Both the position numbers and the translations under genes were made by a program. Positions 7,722-17,259 of a stretch of DNA of 35,573 nucleotides are shown one piece after another. The number at the start of each line of letters is the position of its first letter. The stretch's first letter is position 1. The stretch is from Clostridiales bacterium (GTDB lineage Bacteria; Bacillota; Clostridia; Oscillospirales; Oscillospiraceae). The notes under the pieces were generated by a model. It had not been told where the DNA came from. It made no database searches and saw only the letters and a list, made by a program, of their open reading frames with translations. The DNA lies in assembly GCA_012838345.1 (NCBI GenBank), contig DUPK01000031.1, forward strand, positions 1 to 35,573, in the 5' to 3' direction.

Positions 7722-8844
7722 TTTAAATGGCGGTGGAATTTCAGCTCAGTTCAGGGCCAAGGAACCTCCTTTCAGAGTCGTTAAGCGCGCTGAGCTTCCG
7801 CTTGAGAAACTTATACTCTTTTATGTGATTTCCGTATTAGTGGCGGTCGTTATAGGCGGCTTGTTCATAGCGCTTAACGGAGTCAATCCCTTTTTATACT
7901 TTAAAGAGGTTTTTTCGGGCTGCTTTCGCTCCGGCGTGGCCTTCAGGGGTCTTGTGCGCATAATTGTGCCGCTGCTCATGGTCTCGCTCGGCGTGATTTT
8001 AGCGTTTAAAATGCGCTACTGGAACATCGGGGCCGAGGGACAGCTCATTATGGGCGCGGTCTTCGCAACCTGGGCTTCCCGCGCGTTTCCGGGGCTCCCG
8101 ACCCCGATAATGCTGATAGTCATGGCCGTCGCCGGCATTATCGGAGGGGGAATTTGGGGCCTTATCACGGCGTTTTTCAAATGCCGCTTCAATACTAACG
8201 AAACGCTTTTCACGCTGATGCTCAACTATGTTGCCTTTTATATAGTAGATTATCTTAGAAACGGACCCTGGCAGGCGGACCCCGGCTTTCCCGGTATCGG
8301 GCGCCTGGCCGCCAATTCAAGGCTTCCGCAAATTTTCAGGCTCGATATTAGCTGGATAGTCGCAATAGTCCTTGTGTTTTTTATCTACATTTACTTAAAG
8401 TACACAAAGCAGGGCTATGAAATAGCCGTGGTAGGCGACAGCATAAGCACCGCGAGATACGCCGGAATGAACGTAAACAGGATAATGCAGCGCACGATGT
8501 TCTTGAGCGCGGGGATTTGCGGCCTTGCCGGAATGCTCAAGGTCTCGGGCGTCGTGAGCAATTACACGCTTGACACCGGAATCGCAAGCGGCGTCGGTTT
8601 CACCGCCATCTCGGTTGCTTGGCTGGCTAAGCTCAACCCCTTCGGCGTTTTTGTGGTCTCCTTCCTCTTCGGCGTGTTGGAAAAAGGCTGCAGCGTCGCC
8701 GAGAGCACCTTCCACCTATCAGCGGCCATAACCCAGATTCTCCAGGGACTGATACTCTTTACAATCCTCGGTTCGGACTTCTTTATAAGATACAAGCTGC
8801 AATTGACCAGGGGAGGGAGGAAATTAAATGAACACAATAATTAA
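7711..8844 (+). CDS. ABC importer permease 1 (BPD_transp_2)
   Basis: A 377-residue membrane protein of the NupP/YufP type. After a hydrophilic N-terminus of about 35 residues it shows about nine hydrophobic segments and the family stretch KMRYWNIGAEGQLIMGA, the cytoplasmic loop KYTKQGYEIAVVGDS (ATPase contact) and the AGICGLAGMLKVSG segment. ATG 7711 is chosen over an in-frame GTG 21 bases upstream because GAGG lies nine bases before it and the upstream GTG has none. The gene overlaps the ATPase by 11 bases and the next permease by 17, a pattern of tight translational coupling. Confidence 0.93.
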   Translation: MPDNLNGGGISAQFRAKEPPFRVVKRAELPLEKLILFYVISVLVAVVIGGLFIALNGVNPFLYFKEVFSGCFRSGVAFRGLVRIIVPLLMVSLGVILAFKMRYWNIGAEGQLIMGAVFATWASRAFPGLPTPIMLIVMAVAGIIGGGIWGLITAFFKCRFNTNETLFTLMLNYVAFYIVDYLRNGPWQADPGFPGIGRLAANSRLPQIFRLDISWIVAIVLVFFIYIYLKYTKQGYEIAVVGDSISTARYAGMNVNRIMQRTMFLSAGICGLAGMLKVSGVVSNYTLDTGIASGVGFTAISVAWLAKLNPFGVFVVSFLFGVLEKGCSVAESTFHLSAAITQILQGLILFTILGSDFFIRYKLQLTRGGRKLNEHNN

Positions 8845-9799
8845 TTTCCTCTTCGCCGCGGTTAAAAACGGCGCGCCCCTCCTTCTTGGAACGACCGGCG
8901 AGATAATAACCGAAAAATCCGGCAGCCTCAACCTGGGCGTCGAGGGCATAATGGCGCTGGGCGCCTTCGCGGGCTACTACGCGGGATATAAAACCGGCAG
9001 CCTAATCATGGCAATTCTGGCAGCCTTTCTAGTAGGCGCGCTTGCAGGACTTATTTTCGCCTTCCTCACGGTTACGCTCCAGGCAAATCAGAACGTTACC
9101 GGTCTTACCCTGACCATATTCGGCAGCGGCGTCGCCCTGTTCTTCGGCGAAATTCTGATTAAGCAGAGGCCCAAGCTCTCGGCGGCTTTAAACGCGCTGC
9201 TCTCAGGGACCGAGATACCGCTTTTGTCCAAAATCCCCGTGATAGGCAGGATATTGTTTTCGCAAAACATCCTGGTTTATCTGGCGATTATAATTGCGGT
9301 GCTCGCGGGTATCTATTTAAAGTACACCCGCCTGGGGCTTAAGGTCAGGGCCGTGGGCGAAAACCCGGCCGCCGCGGACGCTTCCGGAATCAAGGTCGCG
9401 CTGACAAGGTACGTAAACGCGATGCTCGGAGGCGGCATTTGCGGCATTGGCGGCGCCTATCTTGCGCTCATCAACGGGCGCGGCGACTGGGACAACAACT
9501 CCGTCAGCGGCCAGGGCTGGATTTCGGTCGCGCTTGTTATCTTCGCGCGCTGGAGCCCCTTCGGAGCGCTTCTGGGCTCCCTGGTCTTCGGCGCCTTCTA
9601 TGTCTTCCAGATCCGCGTAAACGACATTGTGGCAACCTTCCCCTTCCTCGGCTTCCTTTCAAAAATTCCGAACGCCTTCTATTCGATGCTGCCCTTTGTT
9701 ATTACGGCCTTAGTGCTGGTCATATCCTCGGTACAGAAGAAAAAGGTAGGCGTGCAGCCGAGCTCATGCGGTATAAATTATTACCGCGAGGACCGTTGA
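8828..9799 (+). CDS. ABC importer permease 2 (BPD_transp_2)
   Basis: A 323-residue permease of the NupQ/YufQ type, partner of the preceding permease. Family marks are LLLGTTGEIITEKSGSLNLG near the start, GVEGIMALGAFAGYY, the cytoplasmic loop KYTRLGLKVRAVGENPAAAD and the final FFxxR-like basic tail. GGGAGG lies seven bases before ATG 8828. It is the last gene of the xpt operon. Two dissimilar permeases plus one double ATPase and one lipoprotein complete an importer. Confidence 0.93.
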   Translation: MNTIINFLFAAVKNGAPLLLGTTGEIITEKSGSLNLGVEGIMALGAFAGYYAGYKTGSLIMAILAAFLVGALAGLIFAFLTVTLQANQNVTGLTLTIFGSGVALFFGEILIKQRPKLSAALNALLSGTEIPLLSKIPVIGRILFSQNILVYLAIIIAVLAGIYLKYTRLGLKVRAVGENPAAADASGIKVALTRYVNAMLGGGICGIGGAYLALINGRGDWDNNSVSGQGWISVALVIFARWSPFGALLGSLVFGAFYVFQIRVNDIVATFPFLGFLSKIPNAFYSMLPFVITALVLVISSVQKKKVGVQPSSCGINYYREDR

Positions 9800-9832
9800 C
9801 CTTAAAGCGAAACGAATAAATATAACATAGAC

Positions 9833-9868
9833 GCACCGAAGGCTCCCCGTTTGGGGAGCCTTCGGTGC
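9833..9868. terminator. Perfect 16-bp hairpin after the importer operon
   Basis: GCACCGAAGGCTCCCC (9833-9848) pairs perfectly with GGGGAGCCTTCGGTGC (9853-9868) around a GTTT loop. No T-run follows on the plus strand; on the minus strand only GTCTATGTTATATTT follows. Position suggests transcript end or 3' protection for the operon; it may also be reached by transcripts from rodA. The remainder to 10055 is AT-rich with nothing I can name. Confidence 0.55.
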
Positions 9869-10055
9869 ATGAGAAGGATATGAAGGATATGAATAGGGAA
9901 TATATTTACATTAATGAATAGGAATTTGTGGTAATAATAACACAGGTAAATTAAAATAGCAACACTTAATTAAATATTTTAGGAAAATTTTAAGAAATCC
10001 GTGAACAGAATGAGTAATTATTACAAAGTAATGTAAAATTATGCATTTACAGGGT

Positions 10056-11204
10056 TTAATACCCGGAGGAAGAATAGTGTCGTCTTCCGGGTTTTCGCCT
10101 GAACCAGATACCCGATACGACGCCCATGGCGGCGAAGAGGGTGAGTATGGACGAGCCGCCGTAGCTGAAAAAGGGGAGGGTAAGACCGATTACGGGCGTA
10201 AGCCCAACGCACATTCCTATGTTTTCAAAGGTCTGGAAAATCAGCATGCCGGCAAAACCCATGCAAACAAGCATGCCTTTCGGGTCGTTGCACTTGATGC
10301 CTACATATATGCAGCGGAGGATGACGGCGGTAAGCAGAACGATTATAGCGAGGCAGCCTATCAGCCCCAGCTCCTCGCCCGCGACGGCGAAGATAAAGTC
10401 CGTGTGCTTAAAGGGCAGGGCATCGGATTGGGACTGGATGCCGCTATATAGGCCCGCGCCCTTCAGCCCCCCCGAGGCCAGGGCAATTTTGCTCTGATTT
10501 GCCTGCCATGTAACTCCAAGACCCGAGGGGTCCACAACTTCCGGGAAATAGGGGGCGAGGATTCGCTCCTTCTGGTAATCACCGAGCATGTTCCAGAATA
10601 TCGGCGAGGCCGCCGCAAATACAAGCAGACCCAGTCCAAACCAGCGAAGCTTTAGCCCCGCGGCAAAGAGCATAACTATGAAAATCACAAGGTACACAAG
10701 GGCCGAGCCGAGGTCGTCCGACACGAGGATAATCAGGCCGAACATAACGACAAAATGCGCGACGAGCTGCGCAACGGATATAGGCGCGTTGAGATTATGA
10801 GAATTTAAGAAGCAGATTTGCTTGGCCAGCAGGATGGTGAAGGTGATTTTAACAACCTCGGCGGGCTGTATCCCTATGGGGCCAAACCTCAGCCAGCCGC
10901 GGTTTCCGGTGCCGCCCTCAACTCCCCAGAGCACAAGTGTGAGGAAAAACAGTATATTGAAGGCGAAAATCCATCTCCACTTGTCGGTTATAATATCAAG
11001 GTCAAGAAGCGACATGACAACGAAGGCTATAATTCCGAGAAAAAGCGCGCCCGACTGTATATATACATACTGATTGGTGTTGAAGCTTTTTGTTGCGCTG
11101 GATATTATGACTATTCCGTAGATTGAGCAGATAATGCAGAGAGACAAAAGGAGCATATCCGACTTTTTTATGTATTCCCTTACCATTTTGAGGTACTTTC
11201 TCAC
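10056..11204 (-). CDS. rodA: SEDS-family peptidoglycan glycosyltransferase, RodA type
   Basis: A 382-residue polytopic membrane protein with about ten hydrophobic segments. SEDS marks include WLRFGPIGIQPAEVVKI, QANQSKIALASGGLKG, KHTDFIFAVAGEELG and the closing ENIGMCVGLTPVIGLTLPF with SYGGSS. The ENIGM form is closer to RodA than to FtsW or SpoVE, which supports a role in side-wall glycan synthesis from lipid II; the distinction is moderate. I place the start at GTG 11204: GAAAGGAG lies seven bases before it, and a promoter overlaps the longer alternative start at 11267. No partner penicillin-binding protein is nearby. Confidence 0.88.
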   Translation of the reverse strand: MRKYLKMVREYIKKSDMLLLSLCIICSIYGIVIISSATKSFNTNQYVYIQSGALFLGIIAFVVMSLLDLDIITDKWRWIFAFNILFFLTLVLWGVEGGTGNRGWLRFGPIGIQPAEVVKITFTILLAKQICFLNSHNLNAPISVAQLVAHFVVMFGLIILVSDDLGSALVYLVIFIVMLFAAGLKLRWFGLGLLVFAAASPIFWNMLGDYQKERILAPYFPEVVDPSGLGVTWQANQSKIALASGGLKGAGLYSGIQSQSDALPFKHTDFIFAVAGEELGLIGCLAIIVLLTAVILRCIYVGIKCNDPKGMLVCMGFAGMLIFQTFENIGMCVGLTPVIGLTLPFFSYGGSSILTLFAAMGVVSGIWFRRKPGRRHYSSSGY

Positions 11205-11257
11205 ACGCATGCTCCTTTCAAGGTTTAAGCGCAGTTTAAGACCCGATTCCAAAGAGT

Positions 11258-11286
11258 ATTTTATCACTATCGGGACATATAGTAAA
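11258..11286 (-). promoter_or_regulatory. Promoter of rodA
   Basis: On the minus strand: TTTACT (+ strand 11281-11286), 17-base spacer, TGA-TAAAAT (+ strand 11258-11263), an extended -10. It supports the shorter rodA start. Confidence 0.55.
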
Positions 11287-11455
11287 CCATGAAATACTCT
11301 AAATTACACTCATTAGCGCCGTTTTACGGCCTTGCCCCGCAGATATAGGGAGAAACTGATTGATTTGTTCGTATTTTGCTCAGGGGCGCATCGTACTTTG
11401 GGCAGGAAATCTTGGCACCAGATATAAATTTTTACTTTTATAATGATTAAAAAAG

Positions 11456-11464
11456 TGGTATGAT
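11456..11464 (+). promoter_or_regulatory. Extended -10 promoter for tsaE
   Basis: TGGTATGAT is an extended -10 with a poor -35 (TTTTAT). It would start transcription about 22 bases before tsaE. Confidence 0.4.
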
Positions 11465-11493
11465 ACTGAAAAACTTGCATCTACGGTGAAGAT

Positions 11494-11929
11494 ATGACGA
11501 TTTATACAAAAAGCGAGCGAGAAACCCGGGAACTGGGACAAAGGCTCGCGAAACATGTGCGCCCCGGTATGGTGCTCGCTCTCTACGGGGACCTTGGCGC
11601 CGGCAAGACCGCCCTGGTACGGGGGCTTGCCGCGGGAATGGGCCTTAAGGCGAGGGTGACAAGCCCGACCTTTACGATAGTAAACGAGTATCAGGGCGAG
11701 ATACCGCTCTTTCATTTCGACATGTACAGGCTTACGGGCAGCGAGGAGCTGTTTGAAATAGGCTGGGAGGACTATCTGAGTAGGGGAGGGGTCCTGGCCG
11801 TCGAATGGAGCGAGAATGTGGAGGACGCCCTTGACGGGAGCGTCGTGCGCATCCGTCTGGAGCGCGGCGGAAGCGAAAATGAAAGGCGCGTAGAAATAGA
11901 AAACCTGCCCGGCTTCGGGGGTGGTGAAG

Positions 11930-11949
<20 letters not shown>
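11494..11949 (+). CDS. tsaE: tRNA t6A biosynthesis ATPase TsaE
   Basis: A 151-residue P-loop protein that works with TsaB and TsaD to add threonylcarbamoyl to A37 of ANN-reading tRNAs. Visible motifs are Walker A GDLGAGKT (about 33-40), [10 protein letters not shown], the HFDMYRL segment (about 74-80) and VEWSE (about 103-107). These are the standard TsaE/YjeE marks. The ribosome site is weak (GGTGAAGAT). The last bases overlap tsaB, giving the usual tsaE-tsaB coupling, but tsaD and rimI, often next in line, are absent here. Confidence 0.94.
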
Positions 11950-13245
<1,296 letters not shown>

Positions 13246-13254
13246 CTACTAGGC

Positions 13255-13281
13255 AGGTGCGGTCAAGGCCGCACCTCTTTT
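13255..13281 (+). terminator. Terminator of tsaE-tsaB-upp
   Basis: AGGTGCGG (13255-13262) pairs with CCGCACCT (13269-13276), followed by CTTTTC. Confidence 0.8.
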
Positions 13282-13302
13282 CAGGTTAACCGGGAGTAGA
13301 AA

Positions 13303-15174
13303 ATGGCGGACATTGCGCTAAAGGGGCTAGTCAAAGCCTTTGAACAGGATAAAAACATACTGAACGGGCTTAACTTTGAGGTTTTCGAGGGCGAGCGCGT
13401 CGGGCTGCTCGGCAAAAACGGTGCGGGCAAGACCACGGTGTTCAGACTGATTGCGGGGGAAATAGAACCCGACGAGGGCACGGTGTATGTCGCACCGGGC
13501 AAGCGCGTGGGCCTCATCTCGCAGATACCCGTTTACCCTCCTGACTATACGACAGAGGACGTGCTTCGTACGGCCCATGCGCGCCTTGACAGGATTAGCG
13601 CGCGCATGAAGGAGCTTGAGAAGGAGATGGCGGAGGGACCGGCGGATGATAAGCTCCTTGCCGAGTATGATTCGCTGCTGGCACGCTTCGAGGCTTACGG
13701 CGGCTACGATGCCGACACCGACATAAACAAGGTTGCGGCGGGGCTTGAAATATCCGAGAACATGCGCGCCCAGCTTTTTATGAGCCTCTCGGGCGGCGAA
13801 AAGACAAGGGTTAACCTGGCCCGTCTCATACTCGAAAAGACCGACATACTCCTGCTCGACGAGCCGACGAACCACCTGGACTTTCGGGCGACGGAGTGGC
13901 TTGAGGAGTACCTGCTGCGCTTCAAGGGCACGGTTTTAATCATATCGCACGACCGCTTTTTCCTTGACAGGACGGTGGGCCGCGTAATCGAAATTGTGGA
14001 CGGCAGGGCGGAGTTTTACAGCGGCAACTACAGCTTCTATGTAGTGGAAAAGCAGCGGCGTATCGAGGAGCAGCTTAAAAAGTACGAGCAGGAGCAAAAG
14101 GAGATAAAGAGGCTCACCGAGGCTGCCGACAGGCTGCAGCAGTGGGGGACAGGCAACGAGCGCCTGATGAAAAAATCCTTTGCAATCCGCTCGCGCATAG
14201 AGAGAATGGAAAAGGCCGAGCGCCCGCGGATTGAGCGCAGGCTGAAAGCGCGGTTTGAAGCCAGGGAGTTTCACGGCGACGAGGTGCTTGTAATAAAGGG
14301 ACTGAGCAAGAGCTACGGGGACAGGGAGCTTTTCACAGGCGTCGAGCTGCTTATGCAGGGCGGAGAGCGGATAGCGCTGATTGGCGATAACGGAACGGGG
14401 AAGACGACCTTTTTAAAGCTGATTATGGGCGAGGAAGTGCCGGACAAGGGCTATATCAAAAAGGGCCCGTCTGTCAAAATGGCCTATCTACCCCAGGTGG
14501 TAAGATTTAAAAACCCCTCTCTCAGCGCGCTCGACACGCTTATATTTGAGGACAATCTCACGCCTCAGGAGGCGAGAAACAGGCTCGCCGCGTTTAAATT
14601 CACGGGGGAGGATGTGTTCAAGCCCGTATCCGTGCTCTCGGGCGGCGAGCAGAGCAGGCTCAGGCTGTGCTCGCTTATGAGAAACGAGATTAATCTACTG
14701 ATACTCGACGAGCCGACAAACCACCTCGACATACAGTCGAGGGAGTGGATAGAGGAGGCGCTCGAGGAGTACAAGGGCGCGCTTCTCTTTGTGTCGCACG
14801 ACAGGTATTTCATAAACCGCTTTGCCACTCGAATATGGGAGCTGCGCGAAGGGCGGATTTCCGATTTTGCGGGAACCTTTGAGGAATATAAGCAGTATAA
14901 GGCCAACCTGGCGCGTTTTGAGGAGATAAAAAGGCAGGCTCAGCAGAAAAAAGAGGAAAAGCCGAAAAGGAAGAGGCCGCAGGACGTCGGAAAGCTGCTC
15001 CTTAAGCTCGAGCGCGAGATAGAGAAGCTCGAAGAGCGGCTGAAGCTTTACGAGGCCGAGGCCGAAAAGTATTCCACCGACTACGAAAAGCTCCTGGAAA
15101 TAGATGAAGCCCGCGCGGAAGCTGAAGCGGAGCTTGATGCGCTATATGAACAGTGGGGGGAGATAAGCGGTTGA
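13303..15174 (+). CDS. ABC-F family ATPase (ribosome-associated type)
   Basis: A 623-residue cytosolic protein with two ABC domains and no membrane segment. Domain 1: Walker A GKNGAGKTT (37-45), LSGGEKTRVNLARL, LLLDEPTNHLD. Domain 2: GDNGTGKTT (about 362-370), LSGGEQSRLRL, LILDEPTNHLD. The domains are joined by a charged helical linker of about 80 residues (the P-site tRNA interaction motif region), and a Lys/Glu-rich coiled coil fills the last 80 or so residues, as in Uup, YdiF and similar proteins. Members act on the ribosome in translation or antibiotic protection; this one has the layout of a housekeeping type. GGGAG precedes ATG 13303. Confidence 0.93.
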   Translation: MADIALKGLVKAFEQDKNILNGLNFEVFEGERVGLLGKNGAGKTTVFRLIAGEIEPDEGTVYVAPGKRVGLISQIPVYPPDYTTEDVLRTAHARLDRISARMKELEKEMAEGPADDKLLAEYDSLLARFEAYGGYDADTDINKVAAGLEISENMRAQLFMSLSGGEKTRVNLARLILEKTDILLLDEPTNHLDFRATEWLEEYLLRFKGTVLIISHDRFFLDRTVGRVIEIVDGRAEFYSGNYSFYVVEKQRRIEEQLKKYEQEQKEIKRLTEAADRLQQWGTGNERLMKKSFAIRSRIERMEKAERPRIERRLKARFEAREFHGDEVLVIKGLSKSYGDRELFTGVELLMQGGERIALIGDNGTGKTTFLKLIMGEEVPDKGYIKKGPSVKMAYLPQVVRFKNPSLSALDTLIFEDNLTPQEARNRLAAFKFTGEDVFKPVSVLSGGEQSRLRLCSLMRNEINLLILDEPTNHLDIQSREWIEEALEEYKGALLFVSHDRYFINRFATRIWELREGRISDFAGTFEEYKQYKANLARFEEIKRQAQQKKEEKPKRKRPQDVGKLLLKLEREIEKLEERLKLYEAEAEKYSTDYEKLLEIDEARAEAEAELDALYEQWGEISG

Positions 15175-15935
15175 GGAGTAAAATCCGATACGGGGCGCCG
15201 GTGTTTGCGTTTGTTTGCTTTGCGATTGCGCTCTTTTTCAAAACCGCGCTTGTGGGCTACACCATGACCGCAATCGTGCTTTTCACCGCGGGGCTTGTGC
15301 TCCTCCTTTACTTTGCCCTCGGGATACTTGTGAGAAAGAACAGAAAGTATGCAAAGACACTGCGCCTTATGCTTACTCTTATACTTGCGGCGGGGCTTGC
15401 CTACTTTGCCGTGGTGGAGTACATAATTGTCAAAAATTCAGTGACCGAGGCTGAAAGCGCGGATTACTTAATCGTCCTCGGCGCCGGCGTGGACGGCACG
15501 GTGCCGTCCCTTTCACTGCGCGACAGGTTGGAGGCGGCCTATGAATACTTAAATAAGCACCCGGACACGGTGGCGGTTGTCAGCGGCGGGCAGGGGGAGT
15601 ACGAGGAAATCACAGAGGCTGAGTGCATGTTCCTCTGGCTTACCCAGAGGGGGATAGCCCCGGAGCGCATTATAAAGGAGGAGCGCGCGAGAAGCACCTC
15701 CGAGAACATAGTTTTTTCGATGGAGCTCATATCGGCTGATTCCCGGACTTCATCACCCGCAATAGCCGTGCTTACGGCGGAATACCATCTTTACCGCGCA
15801 AAGGAAACGGCAAGGCGCGAGGGGTTCTTAAATCCTCTCGGCGTTGCCGCGAAAACGAGTTTGCCGGTTCTTAAAATAAACTACTTTATCCGAGAAGCCT
15901 TTGCCGTAACGGCAATGTGGCTCGGCATTAATTAA
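15171..15935 (+). CDS. YdcF/SanA-like (DUF218) membrane protein
   Basis: A 254-residue protein with three N-terminal hydrophobic segments (about 8-27, 31-52, 62-85) and a DUF218 domain from about 95: YLIVLGAGVDG, PSLSLRDRLEAAYEY, VVSGGQGEYE, and the ERARSTSENI segment. The family includes SanA, ElyC and YdcF, linked to envelope integrity; the reaction is not established. I place the start at TTG 15171, which overlaps the ABC-F stop as TTGA and has GGGGGGAG eight bases ahead. The longer GTG alternative at 15153 would destroy that spacing. Confidence 0.85.
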   Translation: MRSKIRYGAPVFAFVCFAIALFFKTALVGYTMTAIVLFTAGLVLLLYFALGILVRKNRKYAKTLRLMLTLILAAGLAYFAVVEYIIVKNSVTEAESADYLIVLGAGVDGTVPSLSLRDRLEAAYEYLNKHPDTVAVVSGGQGEYEEITEAECMFLWLTQRGIAPERIIKEERARSTSENIVFSMELISADSRTSSPAIAVLTAEYHLYRAKETARREGFLNPLGVAAKTSLPVLKINYFIREAFAVTAMWLGIN

Positions 15936-15939
15936 AACC

Positions 15940-15976
15940 AAAAGGCGGCAACCTGCGATGCCGCCTTTTATTTTTG
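15940..15976 (+). terminator. Terminator of the ABC-F/YdcF pair
   Basis: AAAAGGCGGCA (15940-15950) pairs with TGCCGCCTTTT (15959-15969), followed by ATTTTT. Confidence 0.85.
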
Positions 15977-15999
15977 CTTGCCGCCTCAATTCGAGAGAT

Positions 16000-16032
16000 A
16001 AAGCCGCTTTGGAGCTTACCAAAAGCGGCTTT
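16000..16032 (-). terminator. Terminator of mfd-prsA
   Basis: On the minus strand AAAGCCGCTTT pairs with AAAGCGGCTTT around a ten-base loop, followed by TATCTC. The hairpin is symmetric enough to act in both directions. Confidence 0.65.
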
Positions 16033-16048
16033 ACTTTATCGCCGGTTC

Positions 16049-17155
16049 TTATTTAAAGATTTCGGAGAAATCCAGCTTGTCCAGCGCCTCGCTGCGCACG
16101 ATTTCCGCCTCGTCGGCCCAGGCCTTTGCCTGGCGCTGGTATATATCGAAGGCGGCGGCGTAGCGCAGCGGGTAATAGGAGTTAAAAACGACCATGTCGG
16201 GGTCTATGGGCAGGCGAAGTAAGATGTGATAGCCGTAGTCCGTCTCGACTATGTCGCTGAGCTCACCCTCATTTAGCGCCAGGGCAGCCTCGTAGAACTC
16301 GGAAACCATATCGCCCTGCTTAAACAGATAGCCGCCGGGGTACTCCATAAGCCCTCCGGTGTCCTCGCTCCTCGAATTCATTATCTCGTCGAACTTGGCG
16401 TACAGAGCCTCGCCGCTGCCCGCGGCCTTGAGTTCATTGAATATCGCCTCAATATCGGCCTTGACATTTTCGTTTTCCGCTTCGTCCTCCTTGGAGAGCA
16501 GGAGAATGTGCTTTGCGAGCATATAACCGTTATCTTTCGCATAGGAAAGCGTGTCCGCGTCCGAGAACTTCTCGGCCTTTTCGCCGTACATTTCGGTAAA
16601 CAGCTTGTAATAGAGGGCCGAGGTGCTCAGCAGATTGCGGTAGATATCCTGATTTAGCTGACTTGAAGCGAGGGCTTCGTTAAAGGCTTCCTCGCCGCCG
16701 GCCTGCTCCTTCGCCGCCTCAAATTCGCTTTCCACTTCAGCCTTTTCCTCGTCGCTGAGAGTTACCCCCATCTCCGCGGCCTTTTTATTTACGGTCCTGT
16801 AAAGCGCAATGGCGTCGATGGAGACGTCGAGAATGAAGTCCTGCACGGTATTAGTTCCGTCGTAAACCGCGTGCCAGTCAATCAGGTATCCGTAGGTCAT
16901 GTAATTAACATGCGAGCATATCCAGTACAATAGCTCCGGCCAGTAGACCTCGGAGCCGTCCACGGTAAACATAAGGGTGTCTTCCGGGTAAAGGGCGGAG
17001 TTAATCTCCTTAATCTCATTCGGAGTCTCGGTGGGCTCGGGAGTGGGGGAGGTCGTTGCCTCGGGAGTCGGTTCCGTGGATGCGGCGGGGCCGCAGCCTG
17101 CCAGGGTAAGCGCCAGCATTACGGCGGCAAGCGCAAGGCTGAGTGTTCTTTTCAT
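16049..17155 (-). CDS. prsA: PrsA-like lipoprotein peptidyl-prolyl isomerase
   Basis: A 368-residue lipoprotein foldase. The signal peptide ends in LAGC (Cys21), followed by a Thr/Pro/Glu-rich linker (about 26-46). A helical SurA/PrsA-like N-terminal region follows (about 60-210), then a parvulin (PpiC) domain at about 214-315 (AKHILLL ... GGLMEY ... DYGYHILL). It would catalyse cis-trans prolyl isomerisation and folding of exported proteins outside the membrane. ATG 17155 has AAGGA just upstream, and the longer frame adds only nine unlikely residues before the signal peptide. It lies 104 bases after mfd in the same direction, a neighbourhood known in Clostridia. Confidence 0.9.
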   Translation of the reverse strand: MKRTLSLALAAVMLALTLAGCGPAASTEPTPEATTSPTPEPTETPNEIKEINSALYPEDTLMFTVDGSEVYWPELLYWICSHVNYMTYGYLIDWHAVYDGTNTVQDFILDVSIDAIALYRTVNKKAAEMGVTLSDEEKAEVESEFEAAKEQAGGEEAFNEALASSQLNQDIYRNLLSTSALYYKLFTEMYGEKAEKFSDADTLSYAKDNGYMLAKHILLLSKEDEAENENVKADIEAIFNELKAAGSGEALYAKFDEIMNSRSEDTGGLMEYPGGYLFKQGDMVSEFYEAALALNEGELSDIVETDYGYHILLRLPIDPDMVVFNSYYPLRYAAAFDIYQRQAKAWADEAEIVRSEALDKLDFSEIFK

Positions 17156-17259
17156 TTGTTTTCCTTTCCTTTCAGAGCACATAACGGGCCGTGAACAAGC
17201 TGGCCGTTAAGCGCGCGTTTTCTTTCTGCCCGCGGGCATGTGTTGGCTTTTAATTATAA

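Noticed and set aside
11205-11267. Longer N-terminus of RodA
   Set aside because: The start at 11267 has no SD and overlaps a promoter; GTG 11204 has GAAAGGAG at seven bases.
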